Of a stretch of 64,000 bases of DNA, positions 1 to 10,448 are shown in pieces. The notes beneath the pieces are model-generated. The model was not told where the DNA came from and did not search any database. It saw only the letters and a program-made list of their open reading frames with translations. This DNA comes from Stenotrophomonas maltophilia (lineage in GTDB: Bacteria > Pseudomonadota > Gammaproteobacteria > Xanthomonadales > Xanthomonadaceae), in NCBI RefSeq assembly GCF_013464485.1, contig NZ_RAUX01000001.1, positions 123,525-187,524 of the forward strand, read 5' to 3'. The number at the start of each line of letters is the position of its first letter. Position 1 is the stretch's first letter. A program made the translations under genes and the position numbers.

Positions 1-1
1 G

Positions 2-85
2 CTGGCCCAGCCGGTCGTCGCAGACGGGGTGCTGCTGGTGCAGAACGTGGATGGCAAGCTGACCGCCTTCCGGTTGGCAAATTAA
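2..85 (+). CDS. bamB: C-terminal end of BamB, outer-membrane assembly lipoprotein (partial)
   Basis: Only the last 27 codons are in the window, read in the frame that starts at base 2 and ends with TAA. The peptide ends [11 protein letters not shown], which looks like the last blade of a PQQ-type beta-propeller. BamB is the propeller lipoprotein of the BAM complex that inserts outer-membrane proteins. The identification rests mainly on synteny: bamB sits directly upstream of der in many gammaproteobacteria, and here der starts 17 bases after the stop codon, probably in the same operon. Confidence 0.7.
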   Translation: MAQPVVADGVLLVQNVDGKLTAFRLAN

Positions 86-102
86 AAATTGGAGTAATCG
101 CG

Positions 103-1500
103 ATGCTGCCTTTGGTCGCCCTGGTTGGACGGCCGAATGTCGGCAAGTCGACTATTTTCAATGCGCTTACGCGCACCCGTGACGCGCTGGTCCATGACCA
201 GCCCGGCGTCACCCGTGACCGCAACTACGGCGTCTGCCGCCTCGACGAGGACAACCATTTCCTCGTCGTGGATACCGGCGGTATCGCCGGTGAGGACGAA
301 GGCCTGGCCGGCGCCACCACGCGTCAGGCGCGGGCGGCTGCGGCTGAGGCCGATCTGATCCTGTTCGTTGTCGATGCCCGCGAGGGCACCTCGGCGCTGG
401 ACGACGAGATCCTGGCCTGGCTGCGCAAGCTGTCGCGCCCGACGCTGCTGCTGATCAACAAGATCGACGGCACCGACGAAGACAGCGTGCGCTCCGAGTT
501 CGCCCGTTACGGCTTCGGCGAAATGCTGACCGTCTCGGCCGCGCATCGCCAGGGCCTGGACGACCTGCTGGATGAAGTGATCCAGCGCCTGCCCGAAGAA
601 GGCAGCGGCGAAGAGCTGGACAACGATCCGAACCGCATCCGCATCGCCTTCGTCGGCCGCCCGAACGTGGGCAAGTCGACCCTGGTCAACCGCATCCTCG
701 GCGAGGAGCGCATGATCGCCTCCGACGTGCCGGGCACCACCCGCGACTCGATCGCAGTGGACCTGGAGCGCGACGGCCGCGAGTACCGCCTGATCGATAC
801 CGCCGGCCTGCGCCGCCGTTCGCGCGTGGACGAGGTTGTCGAGAAGTTCTCGGTGGTCAAGACCATGCAGTCCATCGAGCAGTGCCAGGTGGCCGTGCTG
901 ATGCTGGATGCCACCGAAGGCGTGACCGACCAGGACGCCACCGTGCTTGGTGCCGTGCTCGACGCCGGGCGCGCGCTGGTGATCGCCATCAACAAGTGGG
1001 ATGGCCTGACCGAGTACCAGCGCGAGCAGGCTGAAACCATGCTGTCGCTGAAGCTGGGCTTCGTGCCGTGGGCCGAATCGGTGCGCATCTCGGCCAAGCA
1101 TGGTTCGGGTCTGCGAGAGCTGTTCCGTGCCGTGCACCGCGCGCACGAATCGGCGAACAAGACCTTCACCACCAGCGAAGTGAACAAGGCGCTGGAAGTG
1201 GCCTACGAGACCAACCCGCCGCCGACCATCCGCGGCCACGTCTCCAAGCTGCGTTACGTGCACCCGGCCGGCGCCAATCCGCCCACCTTCATCGTGCACG
1301 GCACGCGCCTGAAGGAACTGCAGGAATCGTACAAGCGCTACCTGGAGAACTTCTTCCGCAAGCGCTTCAAGCTGATCGGCACGCCGGTGAGCTTCATCTT
1401 CCGTGAAGGTGCCAACCCGTACGAGGGCAAGAAGAACGTCCTCACCGAGCGGCAGGTCAAGGCCAAGCGGCGCCTGATGAAGCACGTCAAGGGCAAGTGA
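103..1500 (+). CDS. der: Ribosome-assembly GTPase Der (EngA)
   Basis: This 465-residue protein is a double-Era GTPase needed for maturation of the 50S ribosomal subunit. Two G domains are visible in tandem. The first P-loop, GRPNVGKST, is near residue 10 and the second near residue 185. Each is followed by a DTAG/DTGG switch motif, and NKID and NKWD supply the base-specificity motifs. The last roughly 110 residues form the KH-like domain typical of EngA, ending in a basic tail. Length is normal for the family. The gene follows bamB closely and is closed by a strong hairpin with a T run. Confidence 0.97.
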   Translation: MLPLVALVGRPNVGKSTIFNALTRTRDALVHDQPGVTRDRNYGVCRLDEDNHFLVVDTGGIAGEDEGLAGATTRQARAAAAEADLILFVVDAREGTSALDDEILAWLRKLSRPTLLLINKIDGTDEDSVRSEFARYGFGEMLTVSAAHRQGLDDLLDEVIQRLPEEGSGEELDNDPNRIRIAFVGRPNVGKSTLVNRILGEERMIASDVPGTTRDSIAVDLERDGREYRLIDTAGLRRRSRVDEVVEKFSVVKTMQSIEQCQVAVLMLDATEGVTDQDATVLGAVLDAGRALVIAINKWDGLTEYQREQAETMLSLKLGFVPWAESVRISAKHGSGLRELFRAVHRAHESANKTFTTSEVNKALEVAYETNPPPTIRGHVSKLRYVHPAGANPPTFIVHGTRLKELQESYKRYLENFFRKRFKLIGTPVSFIFREGANPYEGKKNVLTERQVKAKRRLMKHVKGK

Positions 1501-1510
1501 TTCACGAGAA

Positions 1511-1533
1511 GGCGGCCGCAGGGCCGCCTTTTT
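1511..1533 (+). terminator. Rho-independent terminator of bamB-der
   Basis: GGCGGCC and GGCCGCC form a 7-bp GC stem around a GCAG loop, followed directly by five T residues. It begins 10 bases after the der stop codon. Confidence 0.9.
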
Positions 1534-1552
1534 CGTTGCGGCGAACCGGTCT

Positions 1553-1636
1553 GTAGAGCCGAGCCCATGCTCGGCTGCTTTTCGCGGATTGACGAGGCGC
1601 GCTGCGTGCGTCAGCCGAGCATGGGCTCGGCTCTAC
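1553..1636. repeat. SMAG-type GTAG repeat, inverted pair
   Basis: Two palindromes of the form GTAGAGCCGAGC...GCTCGGCT face each other, so the whole unit starts with GTAG and ends with CTAC. This is the Stenotrophomonas GTAG (SMAG) REP-like family. The right end overlaps the stop codon of the leftward LysE-family gene. Confidence 0.9.
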
Positions 1637-2394
1637 AGATCTCGATCTGGGCGACTGCCGCGACGTGCGCGGCAATGCGGCAAGGCGCACGGGATGCTGT
1701 GGGGTGCGGCCATCATCGGTTCCGGCAGCCGTACCTGCCCCGTGATGCTTGCCCAGACCAGCGTAGTACCCAGGGCACCTGCGAGGTAGGCCACCGACAC
1801 CGCCCCGATCACCAGGCCGGCCGCGTGCTCGAGCCAGGGCAGCAGCCTGCAACAACCCTGCGCCCAGCGCGGTTGGCTGCCGAGCCATGCCATCAGCACG
1901 CCGAACGCCAGCACGGCGCCGGCCATCCCGGTGGCGTAGGCAGCTTTGGTGCCAGCGTCGGCAACCAGTCCCACAAGCAGGGCGGCAATGGCCGAATGCA
2001 GCATCCAGCTGCCGGGGCTGGCGAGAACCCGCAGGCATCCGGCTTCGATGCCCGGCCAAGGGGTATATGCGTGCAGGCCCCAGGGCATCTGCAGGGACAG
2101 CGGAGAAAAGGTGGTCAAGCCGGCGTCACGCAGGCACATGCCTGCCAGGCGCAGCAGCAACAGGCAGCCCGCGCATTGCACCAGCAGGGTCCACAGGCCT
2201 CGGTTCCCCATCATGCCTGCCGCCACGAAAGTGATGATGCAGATGACTGCCGTGCCGATGGCCATGCCGAGCGACAGCGCCATGGCCGTGCGCTTCCCCG
2301 CGCCCATCGCGGTGCGCAGGATCATCGCGTGATTCGATGCAGGCAGGACCATGGCGAAGCCGTACAGCGCCGCGATGATGAAGAACGGCTCCAC
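1633..2394 (-). CDS. LysE-family amino-acid exporter
   Basis: A 253-residue integral membrane protein with about six hydrophobic segments, in the general pattern of LysE/RhtB exporters of amino acids or related metabolites. The start is GTG, giving MEPFFIIAALYGFAMV. The usual SPGP motif near residue 15 is replaced by LPASNHA, so this is a divergent member. It is about 40 residues longer than the neighbouring LysE protein. The extra tail, rich in Arg and Pro, runs into the SMAG repeat, whose GTAG end provides the TAG stop. The substrate cannot be inferred. It shares an upstream sequence motif with the next LysE gene, which suggests joint control. Confidence 0.75.
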   Translation of the reverse strand: MEPFFIIAALYGFAMVLPASNHAMILRTAMGAGKRTAMALSLGMAIGTAVICIITFVAAGMMGNRGLWTLLVQCAGCLLLLRLAGMCLRDAGLTTFSPLSLQMPWGLHAYTPWPGIEAGCLRVLASPGSWMLHSAIAALLVGLVADAGTKAAYATGMAGAVLAFGVLMAWLGSQPRWAQGCCRLLPWLEHAAGLVIGAVSVAYLAGALGTTLVWASITGQVRLPEPMMAAPHSIPCALPHCRARRGSRPDRDL

Positions 2395-2450
2395 GCAAAC
2401 CCACCACCGGTGTACCGAAAGCGCTGAGTGTGAGGCGAGGCGGACGGGCC

Positions 2451-2485
2451 GTATTGAACGCCATTGCGGCAGGCCGGGTATTGCC
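2451..2485 (-). promoter_or_regulatory. Candidate regulator site upstream of first LysE gene
   Basis: GTATTGAACGCCATTGC followed by GGTATTGCC lies 57 bases upstream of the GTG start. The same two-part motif occurs at 3184-3221 in the same position relative to the second LysE gene. Confidence 0.45.
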
Positions 2486-2494
2486 GATGAGGGG

Positions 2495-3130
2495 TCAAGC
2501 CGCGTACAGCGACACCAGGATCCACAGGGCCAGCGCGATCATCAACATGCCCGCGGCCCGCTCCAGCCAGGGCAGGAGGCGAGCGAAGCGCCGCATCACC
2601 CAGGGGTGGCCGATCAGTGCGGCCACCAGCAGATCCCAAAGCAGTACCACGCCGAACATCCACACGGCATAGAAGAGCTTCGCCTTGGTGCTGGCCTGTG
2701 GACCGTTGAGCATGGCCGCCAGCGTTGCGTAGAACAGCGCATTCTTGGGGTACAGCAGCGCAGACAGCGCGCCCAGCCCTGCGGCTTTCCACCAGCCATG
2801 CGCGCCGCCCGCGCGTGGCATGCGGGCAGCGTCGGGCGGCTGCAGTGCCGTGGCGCCCGCGTGGCGAAGGAACAACACACCCAGGTAGAGAAGGAAACCG
2901 CAGCCGGCCAACTGCACCGCGACGAACCCCACGCTGCCCGCACGCAGCAGTGCGATGCCAGTGAACGCGGCCACGATGAAGACGCCGTTGCCGACGGCGA
3001 TGCCGGCGCAGGCGCCGCTGGCCGCGCGCCAGCCGGAGGTGACCGCAGTACGTGCTACGAGGAAGAAGTCGGGGCCGGGTGAGAGCAGGGCAAGAAAATG
3101 GACGGTGGCGACGATCAGGAACTGTTCCAT
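2495..3130 (-). CDS. LysE/RhtB-family exporter
   Basis: This 211-residue inner-membrane protein is a standard-length member of the LysE/RhtB exporter family. It starts MEQFLIVATVHFLALLSPGPDFFLV, which contains the SPGPDF hallmark near residue 18, and has six predicted membrane segments. Family members export threonine, homoserine, lysine or other amino acids; nothing here fixes the substrate. It lies between the other LysE gene and an AraC-family regulator on the same strand. All three read leftward, and the regulator stop codon is 75 bases upstream of this start. Confidence 0.88.
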   Translation of the reverse strand: MEQFLIVATVHFLALLSPGPDFFLVARTAVTSGWRAASGACAGIAVGNGVFIVAAFTGIALLRAGSVGFVAVQLAGCGFLLYLGVLFLRHAGATALQPPDAARMPRAGGAHGWWKAAGLGALSALLYPKNALFYATLAAMLNGPQASTKAKLFYAVWMFGVVLLWDLLVAALIGHPWVMRRFARLLPWLERAAGMLMIALALWILVSLYAA

Positions 3131-3183
3131 CGGGTGCGGCGGCGGCTGGCGGGGGCGCCAGTGTGGGGACGGGCCGCGCGATG

Positions 3184-3221
3184 GTATTGAACGTTATTGC
3201 ACGCTCAGCGCCGGTATTGCC
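3184..3221 (-). promoter_or_regulatory. Candidate regulator site upstream of second LysE gene
   Basis: GTATTGAACGTTATTGC and then GGTATTGCC lie 54 bases upstream of the ATG of the second LysE gene. The site overlaps the last codons of the AraC-type regulator, its most likely binder. It is the sister of the motif at 2451-2485. Confidence 0.45.
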
Positions 3222-4020
3222 CCGGTGTCGCACCGGCATGGGCCTTGAAGACCCGCTGGAAATGGCTCTGGTCGGCAAACCCCAGCGCATGTGCCACCAC
3301 CGCCAGCGCCTCGCCTTCGCACAGGCGCCGGCGCGCCTCCTGGATGCGCTGGTCGATCTGCCAGGCATGGGGCGTGAGGCCCGTGGCGCGGCGGAAGGCG
3401 CGGATCAGCTGGTAGCGGCTCATGCCTGCCAGCGTTGCCAGCTCCTGCAGGGCCGGGGTGTGTTCAAGCCGATGGCGCAGTGCGTCCATCACCGGCTGCA
3501 GCCGCCGCTGTAACGCGGCATCTTCGGGTGGGCCGGCAACGGCCTCGCCATCGTGCTCATCCAGATCGCCGACGAAGGCAATCAGGGCCGCCTCTTTCAC
3601 GCCGATCGGATCGTCGGAGAACAGCGTTTCGTTGAGCTGGCAGTACTGCAGGTAACGCGGGCGGTGGCTGGAGATCCGGATCGGTTCCAGTTGCCAGTCG
3701 GGTGCGGCCTGGTGCGCGTACTCTGCGCGCACCTCGGCCATCCAGCCCGCATGCAGATGCAGCATCTGGTAGCTCCAGACCTGGCCGGGCAGGGGGTTGC
3801 AGGCATGTACGCGTCCGGCGGGAACGCCGACCAGGCTGCCCGGATGCAGCAGGCGCGGTCCTTCCGCAGCACCGGTGAACAGGCTGCTGCCGGCGTCCAC
3901 GGCGCCGATCGAGAAGGTGTCATGGCTGTGGGCGCGATGGCAGGCGCGGCTGTCGCAGGCCCGTCGGCTTTCGACGAAGGGCATGCGTGGGTCACGCCAG
4001 AATTCGGTGGCAGAGCGCAT
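3205..4020 (-). CDS. AraC-family transcriptional regulator
   Basis: With the start at the ATG giving MRSATEFWRDPRMP the protein is 271 residues. Residues about 1-160 form a cupin-like AraC_binding sensor domain (HSHDTFSIGAVDAG ... GVPAGRVHACNP). The last roughly 100 residues are the double helix-turn-helix, with LQELATLAGMSRYQLIRAF as the first helix pair and a typical ending, ADQSHFQRVFKAHAGATPGQYRR. The reading frame stays open further upstream, but that part looks non-coding, so the shorter start was chosen. Position suggests it controls the two LysE exporters downstream, probably in response to their substrate. Confidence 0.88.
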   Translation of the reverse strand: MRSATEFWRDPRMPFVESRRACDSRACHRAHSHDTFSIGAVDAGSSLFTGAAEGPRLLHPGSLVGVPAGRVHACNPLPGQVWSYQMLHLHAGWMAEVRAEYAHQAAPDWQLEPIRISSHRPRYLQYCQLNETLFSDDPIGVKEAALIAFVGDLDEHDGEAVAGPPEDAALQRRLQPVMDALRHRLEHTPALQELATLAGMSRYQLIRAFRRATGLTPHAWQIDQRIQEARRRLCEGEALAVVAHALGFADQSHFQRVFKAHAGATPGQYRR

Positions 4021-4153
4021 GCAGCAGTTCCGTGATGCAGGAGGGGGCAGCGCACGCATGGTGCCATGCTGGCGCAGCCGCGCGACGCGGACGGGGCCTG
4101 CAAGGTCAGATTGCGGACAGCCCCATGCGCAGGGTCTGCGCGATAATGCTGCC

Positions 4154-5290
4154 ATGAGCATCCAAGAGCTTTCTCCCGCGCAGGCGCGTGAGCGCCTGGC
4201 CCACGGCGCCGTGCTGATCGATGTGCGCGAGGCCCACGAACGGGCCGGCGGCATGGCCGAAGGTGCGCGTGGCGTGGCCAAGGGCGAGCTGCAGGCCGAC
4301 CCGGCCGCGCATCTGCCGGCGCAGCACCAGGAAATCCTGCTCATCTGCCAGAGCGGCAAGCGCTCGGCCGATGCCGCGCAATCCCTGCTGCAGGCGGGCT
4401 ACACAAACGTCGCTTCCGTGACGGGCGGTACCGTGGCCTGGCGCGAGCAGTCGCTGCCGCTGGTGCAGCCGCTGGCCAGCGCCGCCGACCGTGATTTCTA
4501 CGACCGCTATTCCCGCCACCTGCTGCTGCCGCAGGTCGGCGAGGCGGGTCAGCGCCGGCTGCAGCAGGCGCGCGTGCTGGTGCTGGGTGCGGGCGGGCTC
4601 GGCGCGCCGGCAGGCTTCTACCTGGCCGCGGCCGGGGTGGGGCACCTGCGCTTTGCCGACCACGACCGCGTGGAGCGCAGCAACCTGCACCGGCAGATCG
4701 TGCATACCGAAGCCAGCGTCGGCCGACTCAAGGTCGATTCGGCGCGCGAGCGGTTGCTGGCGCTGAACCCTTCCATCGATGTCGAAGCGGTGCCCGAGCG
4801 GGTGACATCCGAGAACGTGGATGCGCTGCTGGACGGTGTGGACGTGGTGCTGGATGGCTCGGACAACTTCCCGCTGCGCTATCTGCTCAACGACGCCTGC
4901 ATCAAGCACGCCAAGCCACTGGTGTATGCCGCCATCGAGCGCTTCGACGGCCAGGTAAGCGTGTTTGACGCTGGCCGCCAGCGTGGCGTGGCGCCGTGCT
5001 ACCGCTGCCTGTTCCCGGAGCCCCCGCCGCCGGAGTTCGCACCGAACTGTTCCGAGGCAGGGGTGCTGGGCGTGCTGCCGGGTCTGGCCGGCGTGCTGCA
5101 GGCCACCGAGGTGCTGAAGCTGCTGCTGGGCATCGGTGAGCCGCTGGTGGGGCGTCTGCTGCGCTTCGATGCGCTGGGCATGCGCTTCCGCGAGACCGGC
5201 ATCCGGCCCGACCCGCAGTGCCCGGTGTGTGCGGCGGGCGTGCCGTTTCCCGGGTATATCGATTACGCCGCGTTTTGCCGGGGCGGGTGA
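4154..5290 (+). CDS. moeB: MoeB-type molybdopterin-synthase adenylyltransferase with N-terminal rhodanese domain
   Basis: A 378-residue cytosolic two-domain protein. Residues 1-105 are a rhodanese domain with the catalytic cysteine at about residue 65 in CQSGKRS. Residues 118-378 are the ThiF/E1-like domain, with GAGGLGAP as nucleotide-binding loop and two CxxC zinc pairs (CYRC near 282, CPVC near 356). MoeB adenylates the C-terminal glycine of MoaD so that sulfur can be loaded. In MoeZ or MOCS3 the rhodanese is at the C-terminus, whereas here it is at the N-terminus. The alternative is a ThiF-like enzyme for thiamine; no other cofactor genes are adjacent to decide. Confidence 0.88.
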   Translation: MSIQELSPAQARERLAHGAVLIDVREAHERAGGMAEGARGVAKGELQADPAAHLPAQHQEILLICQSGKRSADAAQSLLQAGYTNVASVTGGTVAWREQSLPLVQPLASAADRDFYDRYSRHLLLPQVGEAGQRRLQQARVLVLGAGGLGAPAGFYLAAAGVGHLRFADHDRVERSNLHRQIVHTEASVGRLKVDSARERLLALNPSIDVEAVPERVTSENVDALLDGVDVVLDGSDNFPLRYLLNDACIKHAKPLVYAAIERFDGQVSVFDAGRQRGVAPCYRCLFPEPPPPEFAPNCSEAGVLGVLPGLAGVLQATEVLKLLLGIGEPLVGRLLRFDALGMRFRETGIRPDPQCPVCAAGVPFPGYIDYAAFCRGG

Positions 5291-5305
5291 GCCCGGCCGG
5301 GGATC

Positions 5306-5490
5306 CATCCACGCATGGCGTGGATCTACCGTGGCATGACGGCTGGGCGTCCATCCACGCATGGCGTGGATCTACTGTAGAGCCGAGCCCACGCTCGGCT
5401 GCTTCTGGCCTCGGCAAGAAGAGCAGCCGAGCGTGGGCTCGGCTCTACAGGTTGTGGTTTCGGATTGTGCCAACCAAGGTTGGCACCTAC
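5306..5490. repeat. Cluster of GTAG/CTAC palindromes between moeB and the antiporter gene
   Basis: The 350-base gap contains four palindromes. Two are of the type ATCCACGC-ATG-GCGTGGAT followed by CTAC (5307-5329 and 5353-5375). One is a SMAG inverted pair GTAGAGCCGAGC...CTAC (5377-5448). One is TGCCAACC-AA-GGTTGGCA followed by CTAC (5468-5490). All carry the same terminal tetranucleotide, so they are subfamilies of one element. The rest of the gap holds no gene that I can see. Confidence 0.85.
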
Positions 5491-5640
5491 CGAAGCGGGT
5501 GCTCGGTTTCAGGATGATGTGGGGGTTCGCTCCCGACATCGTTCCACCTCCAAGACAATCCGGCGCAACATGCGTGCTATTGCCGTCATCGGCATTGCTC
5601 TATTGTTGAAGCCGATTCTGGATCTTGGGGAAAACACCGC

Positions 5641-7470
5641 ATGGCGGTAGAAGCAGCGACCAGCGAGCTGGTCAAGGTCGTGGCCCTGTTGGGCGCGGCG
5701 GTGGTGATGGTGCCTTTGTTCCGCCGGGCCGGCCTGGGTTCGGTGCTGGGCTACTTCGCCGCTGGCCTGGCGATCGGACCGTTCGGGCTGGGCTGGTTCT
5801 CCGACCCGCAGGCGATCCTGCATACCGCCGAACTCGGCGTGGTGATGTTCCTGTTCGTGATCGGCCTGGAAATGCGGCCCTCGCACTTGTGGAGCTTGCG
5901 CAAGGAGATCTTCGGGCTGGGCACGCTGCAGATCGTCACCTGTGCGCTGGTGCTGACCAGCATCGCCAAGTTGTTCGGCCTGCCGTGGCAGGTGGCCTTC
6001 ATCGGCGCCACCGGCTTCGTACTCACCTCCACCGCAGTGGTGATGCAGCTGCTGGCCGAGCGCGGCGACATCGCACTGCCGTCGGGGCAGAAGATCGTCT
6101 CCATCCTGCTGTTCGAAGACCTGCTGATCGTGCCGTTGCTGGCGCTGGTGGCCTGGATGGGCCCGAGCGCGGGCAGTGCCGATGGCGAGGGTTCGCGCTG
6201 GTTGTCGGTGGCGGTTGGCGTCGGCGCCATCGTCGGCCTGGTGCTGGTCGGCCGCTTCCTGCTCAACCCGCTGTTCCGCGTGCTGGCCGAATCGAAGGCG
6301 CGCGAAGTGATGACCGCCGCCGCACTGCTGGTGGTGCTGGGCGCGGCGCTGCTGATGCAGCTGTCCGGCCTGTCGATGGCGATGGGCGCGTTCCTGGCCG
6401 GCGTGCTGCTGAGCGAATCGACCTTCCGCCACCAGATCGAAGCGGATATCGAACCGTTCCGCGGCATCCTGCTCGGCCTGTTCTTCCTCAGCGTGGGCAT
6501 GGCGCTGGACCTGAGCGTGGTGGCCGCGCACTGGCAGCTGATCCTCGGCCTGGTGCTGGCGTTGATGGCGGCCAAGGCGCTGTGCATCTACGTGGTGGCG
6601 CGCGTGATGGGCAGCGACCACGCGCAGGCGCTGGACCGTGGCGTGCTGATGGCGCAGGGCGGTGAGTTCGCCTTCGTGTTGTTCTCTGCTGCCGCATCGG
6701 CCGGCGTGATCGACCTGGAGATCAATGCCAACTTCACCGCCGTGGTGGTGCTGTCGATGGCACTGACCCCGCTGGTGGTGCTGGTCTACAAGCGCATCGC
6801 CCCGAAGCCGACGGTGAACATGGACGGCGTGGACGAGGCCGATGGCCTGTCCGGCAGCGTGCTGCTGATCGGCTTCGGCCGCTTCGGCCAGGTCGCCAGC
6901 CAGTCGCTGCTGGCGCGCGACGTGGACGTGACCATCATCGACAACGACGTGGAGATGATCCAGAGCGCCGCGCGCTTCGGTTTCAAGATCTACTACGGCG
7001 ACGGCACGCGTCTGGATGTGCTGCATGCCTCTGGTGCCGCCACTGCGCGCGCGATTGCGGTGTGCGTGGACAAGGCCGAAGCGGCTGACCGCATCGTTGA
7101 ACTGGTGGCGCATGAGTTCCCGCAGGCCAAGCTGATGGTGCGTTCGTTCGACCGTGAGCATTCGCTGCGGTTGATCCATGCCGGCGTCGATTTCCAGATC
7201 CGCGAGACCTTCGAATCGGCGGTGTTGTTCGGCCAGGCCGCGCTGGTGGAACTGGGTGCGGACGAAGACGATGCGGTGGAGATTGCCGAGCAGATCCGCC
7301 GTCGCGATGCCGAGCGCTTTGAGCTGGAAATTGCCGGTGGTGGCTTGAATGCCGGTGCGCGGATGATCTATGGCAACAGCCCGCAGGGCGTGCCGACGCC
7401 GACGCCGTTCACCGCGCCGAAGCGCGAGAGCAAGACGCTGAACCCGCAGGATGTGCCGGAAGAGGAGTAG
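5641..7470 (+). CDS. Kef-type monovalent cation:proton antiporter (CPA2) with TrkA-N domain
   Basis: A 609-residue inner-membrane protein. Residues 1-385 are a Na+/H+ exchanger-type domain of about 12 hydrophobic segments. Residues 400-520 are a TrkA-N (KTN) Rossmann domain, with GFGRFGQ as the NAD-binding turn and ID at the end of the second strand. This is the layout of KefB/KefC and YbaL, potassium efflux systems that protect against electrophiles. No ancillary KefF/KefG gene is adjacent, so glutathione gating is not shown. A GGGG-AAAA ribosome site precedes the ATG. The TAG stop is part of the GTAG end of a SMAG repeat. Confidence 0.92.
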   Translation: MAVEAATSELVKVVALLGAAVVMVPLFRRAGLGSVLGYFAAGLAIGPFGLGWFSDPQAILHTAELGVVMFLFVIGLEMRPSHLWSLRKEIFGLGTLQIVTCALVLTSIAKLFGLPWQVAFIGATGFVLTSTAVVMQLLAERGDIALPSGQKIVSILLFEDLLIVPLLALVAWMGPSAGSADGEGSRWLSVAVGVGAIVGLVLVGRFLLNPLFRVLAESKAREVMTAAALLVVLGAALLMQLSGLSMAMGAFLAGVLLSESTFRHQIEADIEPFRGILLGLFFLSVGMALDLSVVAAHWQLILGLVLALMAAKALCIYVVARVMGSDHAQALDRGVLMAQGGEFAFVLFSAAASAGVIDLEINANFTAVVVLSMALTPLVVLVYKRIAPKPTVNMDGVDEADGLSGSVLLIGFGRFGQVASQSLLARDVDVTIIDNDVEMIQSAARFGFKIYYGDGTRLDVLHASGAATARAIAVCVDKAEAADRIVELVAHEFPQAKLMVRSFDREHSLRLIHAGVDFQIRETFESAVLFGQAALVELGADEDDAVEIAEQIRRRDAERFELEIAGGGLNAGARMIYGNSPQGVPTPTPFTAPKRESKTLNPQDVPEEE

Positions 7471-7651
7471 AGCCGAGCCTATGCTCGGCTGCTCTTCGGC
7501 CAGGCTGCGATAGATCCGCGCTGCGCGCGTGAGCCGAGCGTAGGCTCGGCTCTACAGGGGCGGACGGGGCGGCTGTAGAGCCGAGCCCATGCTCGGCTGC
7601 TCCTCGTGCTGGGGTCAGAGCCCTTTGCCCGTGGCAAAGGGATCCGACCCC
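7467..7651. repeat. SMAG pair, single SMAG and a nested palindrome
   Basis: A SMAG inverted pair spans 7467-7555; its first bases include the stop codon of the antiporter gene. A single SMAG unit follows from 7575. At 7611-7651 a nested palindrome has an outer GGGGTC/GACCCC stem around an inner CCCTTTGCC-CGT-GGCAAAGGG stem. Confidence 0.85.
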
Positions 7652-7715
7652 GGTGGGCGAGGGGGCCTGAATCGGGGACAATAGCGTCCCCGCCGCCGCC
7701 GTCCCCCCGCTCCCG

Positions 7716-8594
7716 ATGACCGATTCCGCCCCCCAGCATCCTGCCCGCATCCTCGATGGCCGCCGTATCGCCGAGGACCTGCTCGACAGCCTGAAGGTGC
7801 GCGTTGACGCCCGCGTGGCCGCCGGTGGCAGCCGTCCGGGCCTGGCCGTGGTGCTGGTCGGTGGCGATCCGGCTTCGACCGTGTACGTGCGCAACAAGCG
7901 CCGTGCCGCCGAGAAGGTCGGCATCGAGGCGCATGACTACGATCTGCCGGCCGGTACCACCGAAGCCGAGCTGCTCGACCTGATCGACCAGCTCAACGCC
8001 GATCCGAAGATCAACGGCATCCTGATCCAGCTGCCGCTGCCGGGCATCCCCGACGCGCGCCGGCTGATCCAGCGCATCAACCCGCGCAAGGACGTGGACG
8101 GTTTCCATCCGGAAAACGTCGGCCACTTGGCCCTGCGCGAATTCGGCCTGCGCCCGTGCACCCCGCGTGGCATCACCACGTTGCTGGGCCACACCGACCA
8201 GCCGGTGCGCGGCCGCAACGCCACCATTGTGGGCGTGAGCAACCACGTCGGCCGCCCGATGGGCCTGGAGCTGCTGATTGCCGGCTGCACCGTGACCAGC
8301 TGCCACAAGTTCACCCCCAAGGACGTGCTGGAACAGGCCGTGCGCAACGCCGACATCCTGGTGGTGGCGGTGGGCCGCCCGGGCATCGTGCCGGGCGAAT
8401 GGGTGAAGCCGGGCGCAGTGGTGATCGACGTGGGTATCAACCGGCTGGATGACGGCCGTCTGGTGGGTGACGTCGGGTTTGAAGCGGCTGCCCAGCGGGC
8501 CAGCTGGATCACCCCGGTGCCGGGTGGCGTGGGCCCGATGACCGTGGCCACGCTGATGCAGAACACCCTGGAAGCGGCGGAAGCACTGAGCTGA
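7716..8594 (+). CDS. folD: Methylenetetrahydrofolate dehydrogenase/cyclohydrolase FolD
   Basis: This 292-residue cytosolic enzyme interconverts 5,10-methylene-, methenyl- and 10-formyl-tetrahydrofolate using NADP, feeding purine and formyl-Met synthesis. The N-terminal catalytic domain has the conserved [15 protein letters not shown] segment with the general-base lysine, then the PLPG(I)P substrate motif near residue 110. The C-terminal half is a Rossmann domain with [11 protein letters not shown] and ends in the family motif [19 protein letters not shown]. Length and motifs are standard. Confidence 0.97.
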   Translation: MTDSAPQHPARILDGRRIAEDLLDSLKVRVDARVAAGGSRPGLAVVLVGGDPASTVYVRNKRRAAEKVGIEAHDYDLPAGTTEAELLDLIDQLNADPKINGILIQLPLPGIPDARRLIQRINPRKDVDGFHPENVGHLALREFGLRPCTPRGITTLLGHTDQPVRGRNATIVGVSNHVGRPMGLELLIAGCTVTSCHKFTPKDVLEQAVRNADILVVAVGRPGIVPGEWVKPGAVVIDVGINRLDDGRLVGDVGFEAAAQRASWITPVPGGVGPMTVATLMQNTLEAAEALS

Positions 8595-8619
8595 CCTGCG
8601 ATTGGGGAGATCTGCTGTT

Positions 8620-8873
8620 GGTGGGTGCCAACCTTGGTTGGCACACATCCGTCGGGGCCATCGGCCCATCTGGGGTACCGGCGCCGGACGCGTTGTGCCA
8701 ACCAAGGTTGGCACCTACCAGGGACGGGGTCCGCCCCCCTGAATGAATCACCGCCCCGCGCGACACTGCGGCACCGCTTGGTGGCGCCGGGCTTCGGGCC
8801 TCCTGTAGAGCCGAGCCTATGCTCGGCTCATCGCGGTCTGGCGGAAAGCAGCCGAGCATGGGCTCGGCTCTAC
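8620..8873. repeat. Two palindrome pairs in the folD-guaB gap
   Basis: The 396-base gap between folD and guaB contains TGCCAACC-TT-GGTTGGCA at 8626-8643 and its reverse partner at 8696-8713, closed by CTAC, then a SMAG pair at 8805-8873. The last 110 bases before guaB should hold its promoter. TAAAAT at 8955-8960 could be the -10 box, but I cannot place a convincing -35. Confidence 0.8.
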
Positions 8874-8957
8874 AGGTGAGCGGGTGCGACACTGTGTCGC
8901 GCGGAGTTCCAATTCTGGCTACCAAAAATGCTGTTCTTGGCTCCTGAAAAGGGGTAA

Positions 8958-10447
<1,490 letters not shown>

Positions 10448-10448
<1 letters not shown>

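Noticed and set aside
5306-5490. Transcription terminators in the repeat-rich gaps
   Set aside because: The palindromes are SMAG-type repeats without following T runs, and they recur in many orientations.
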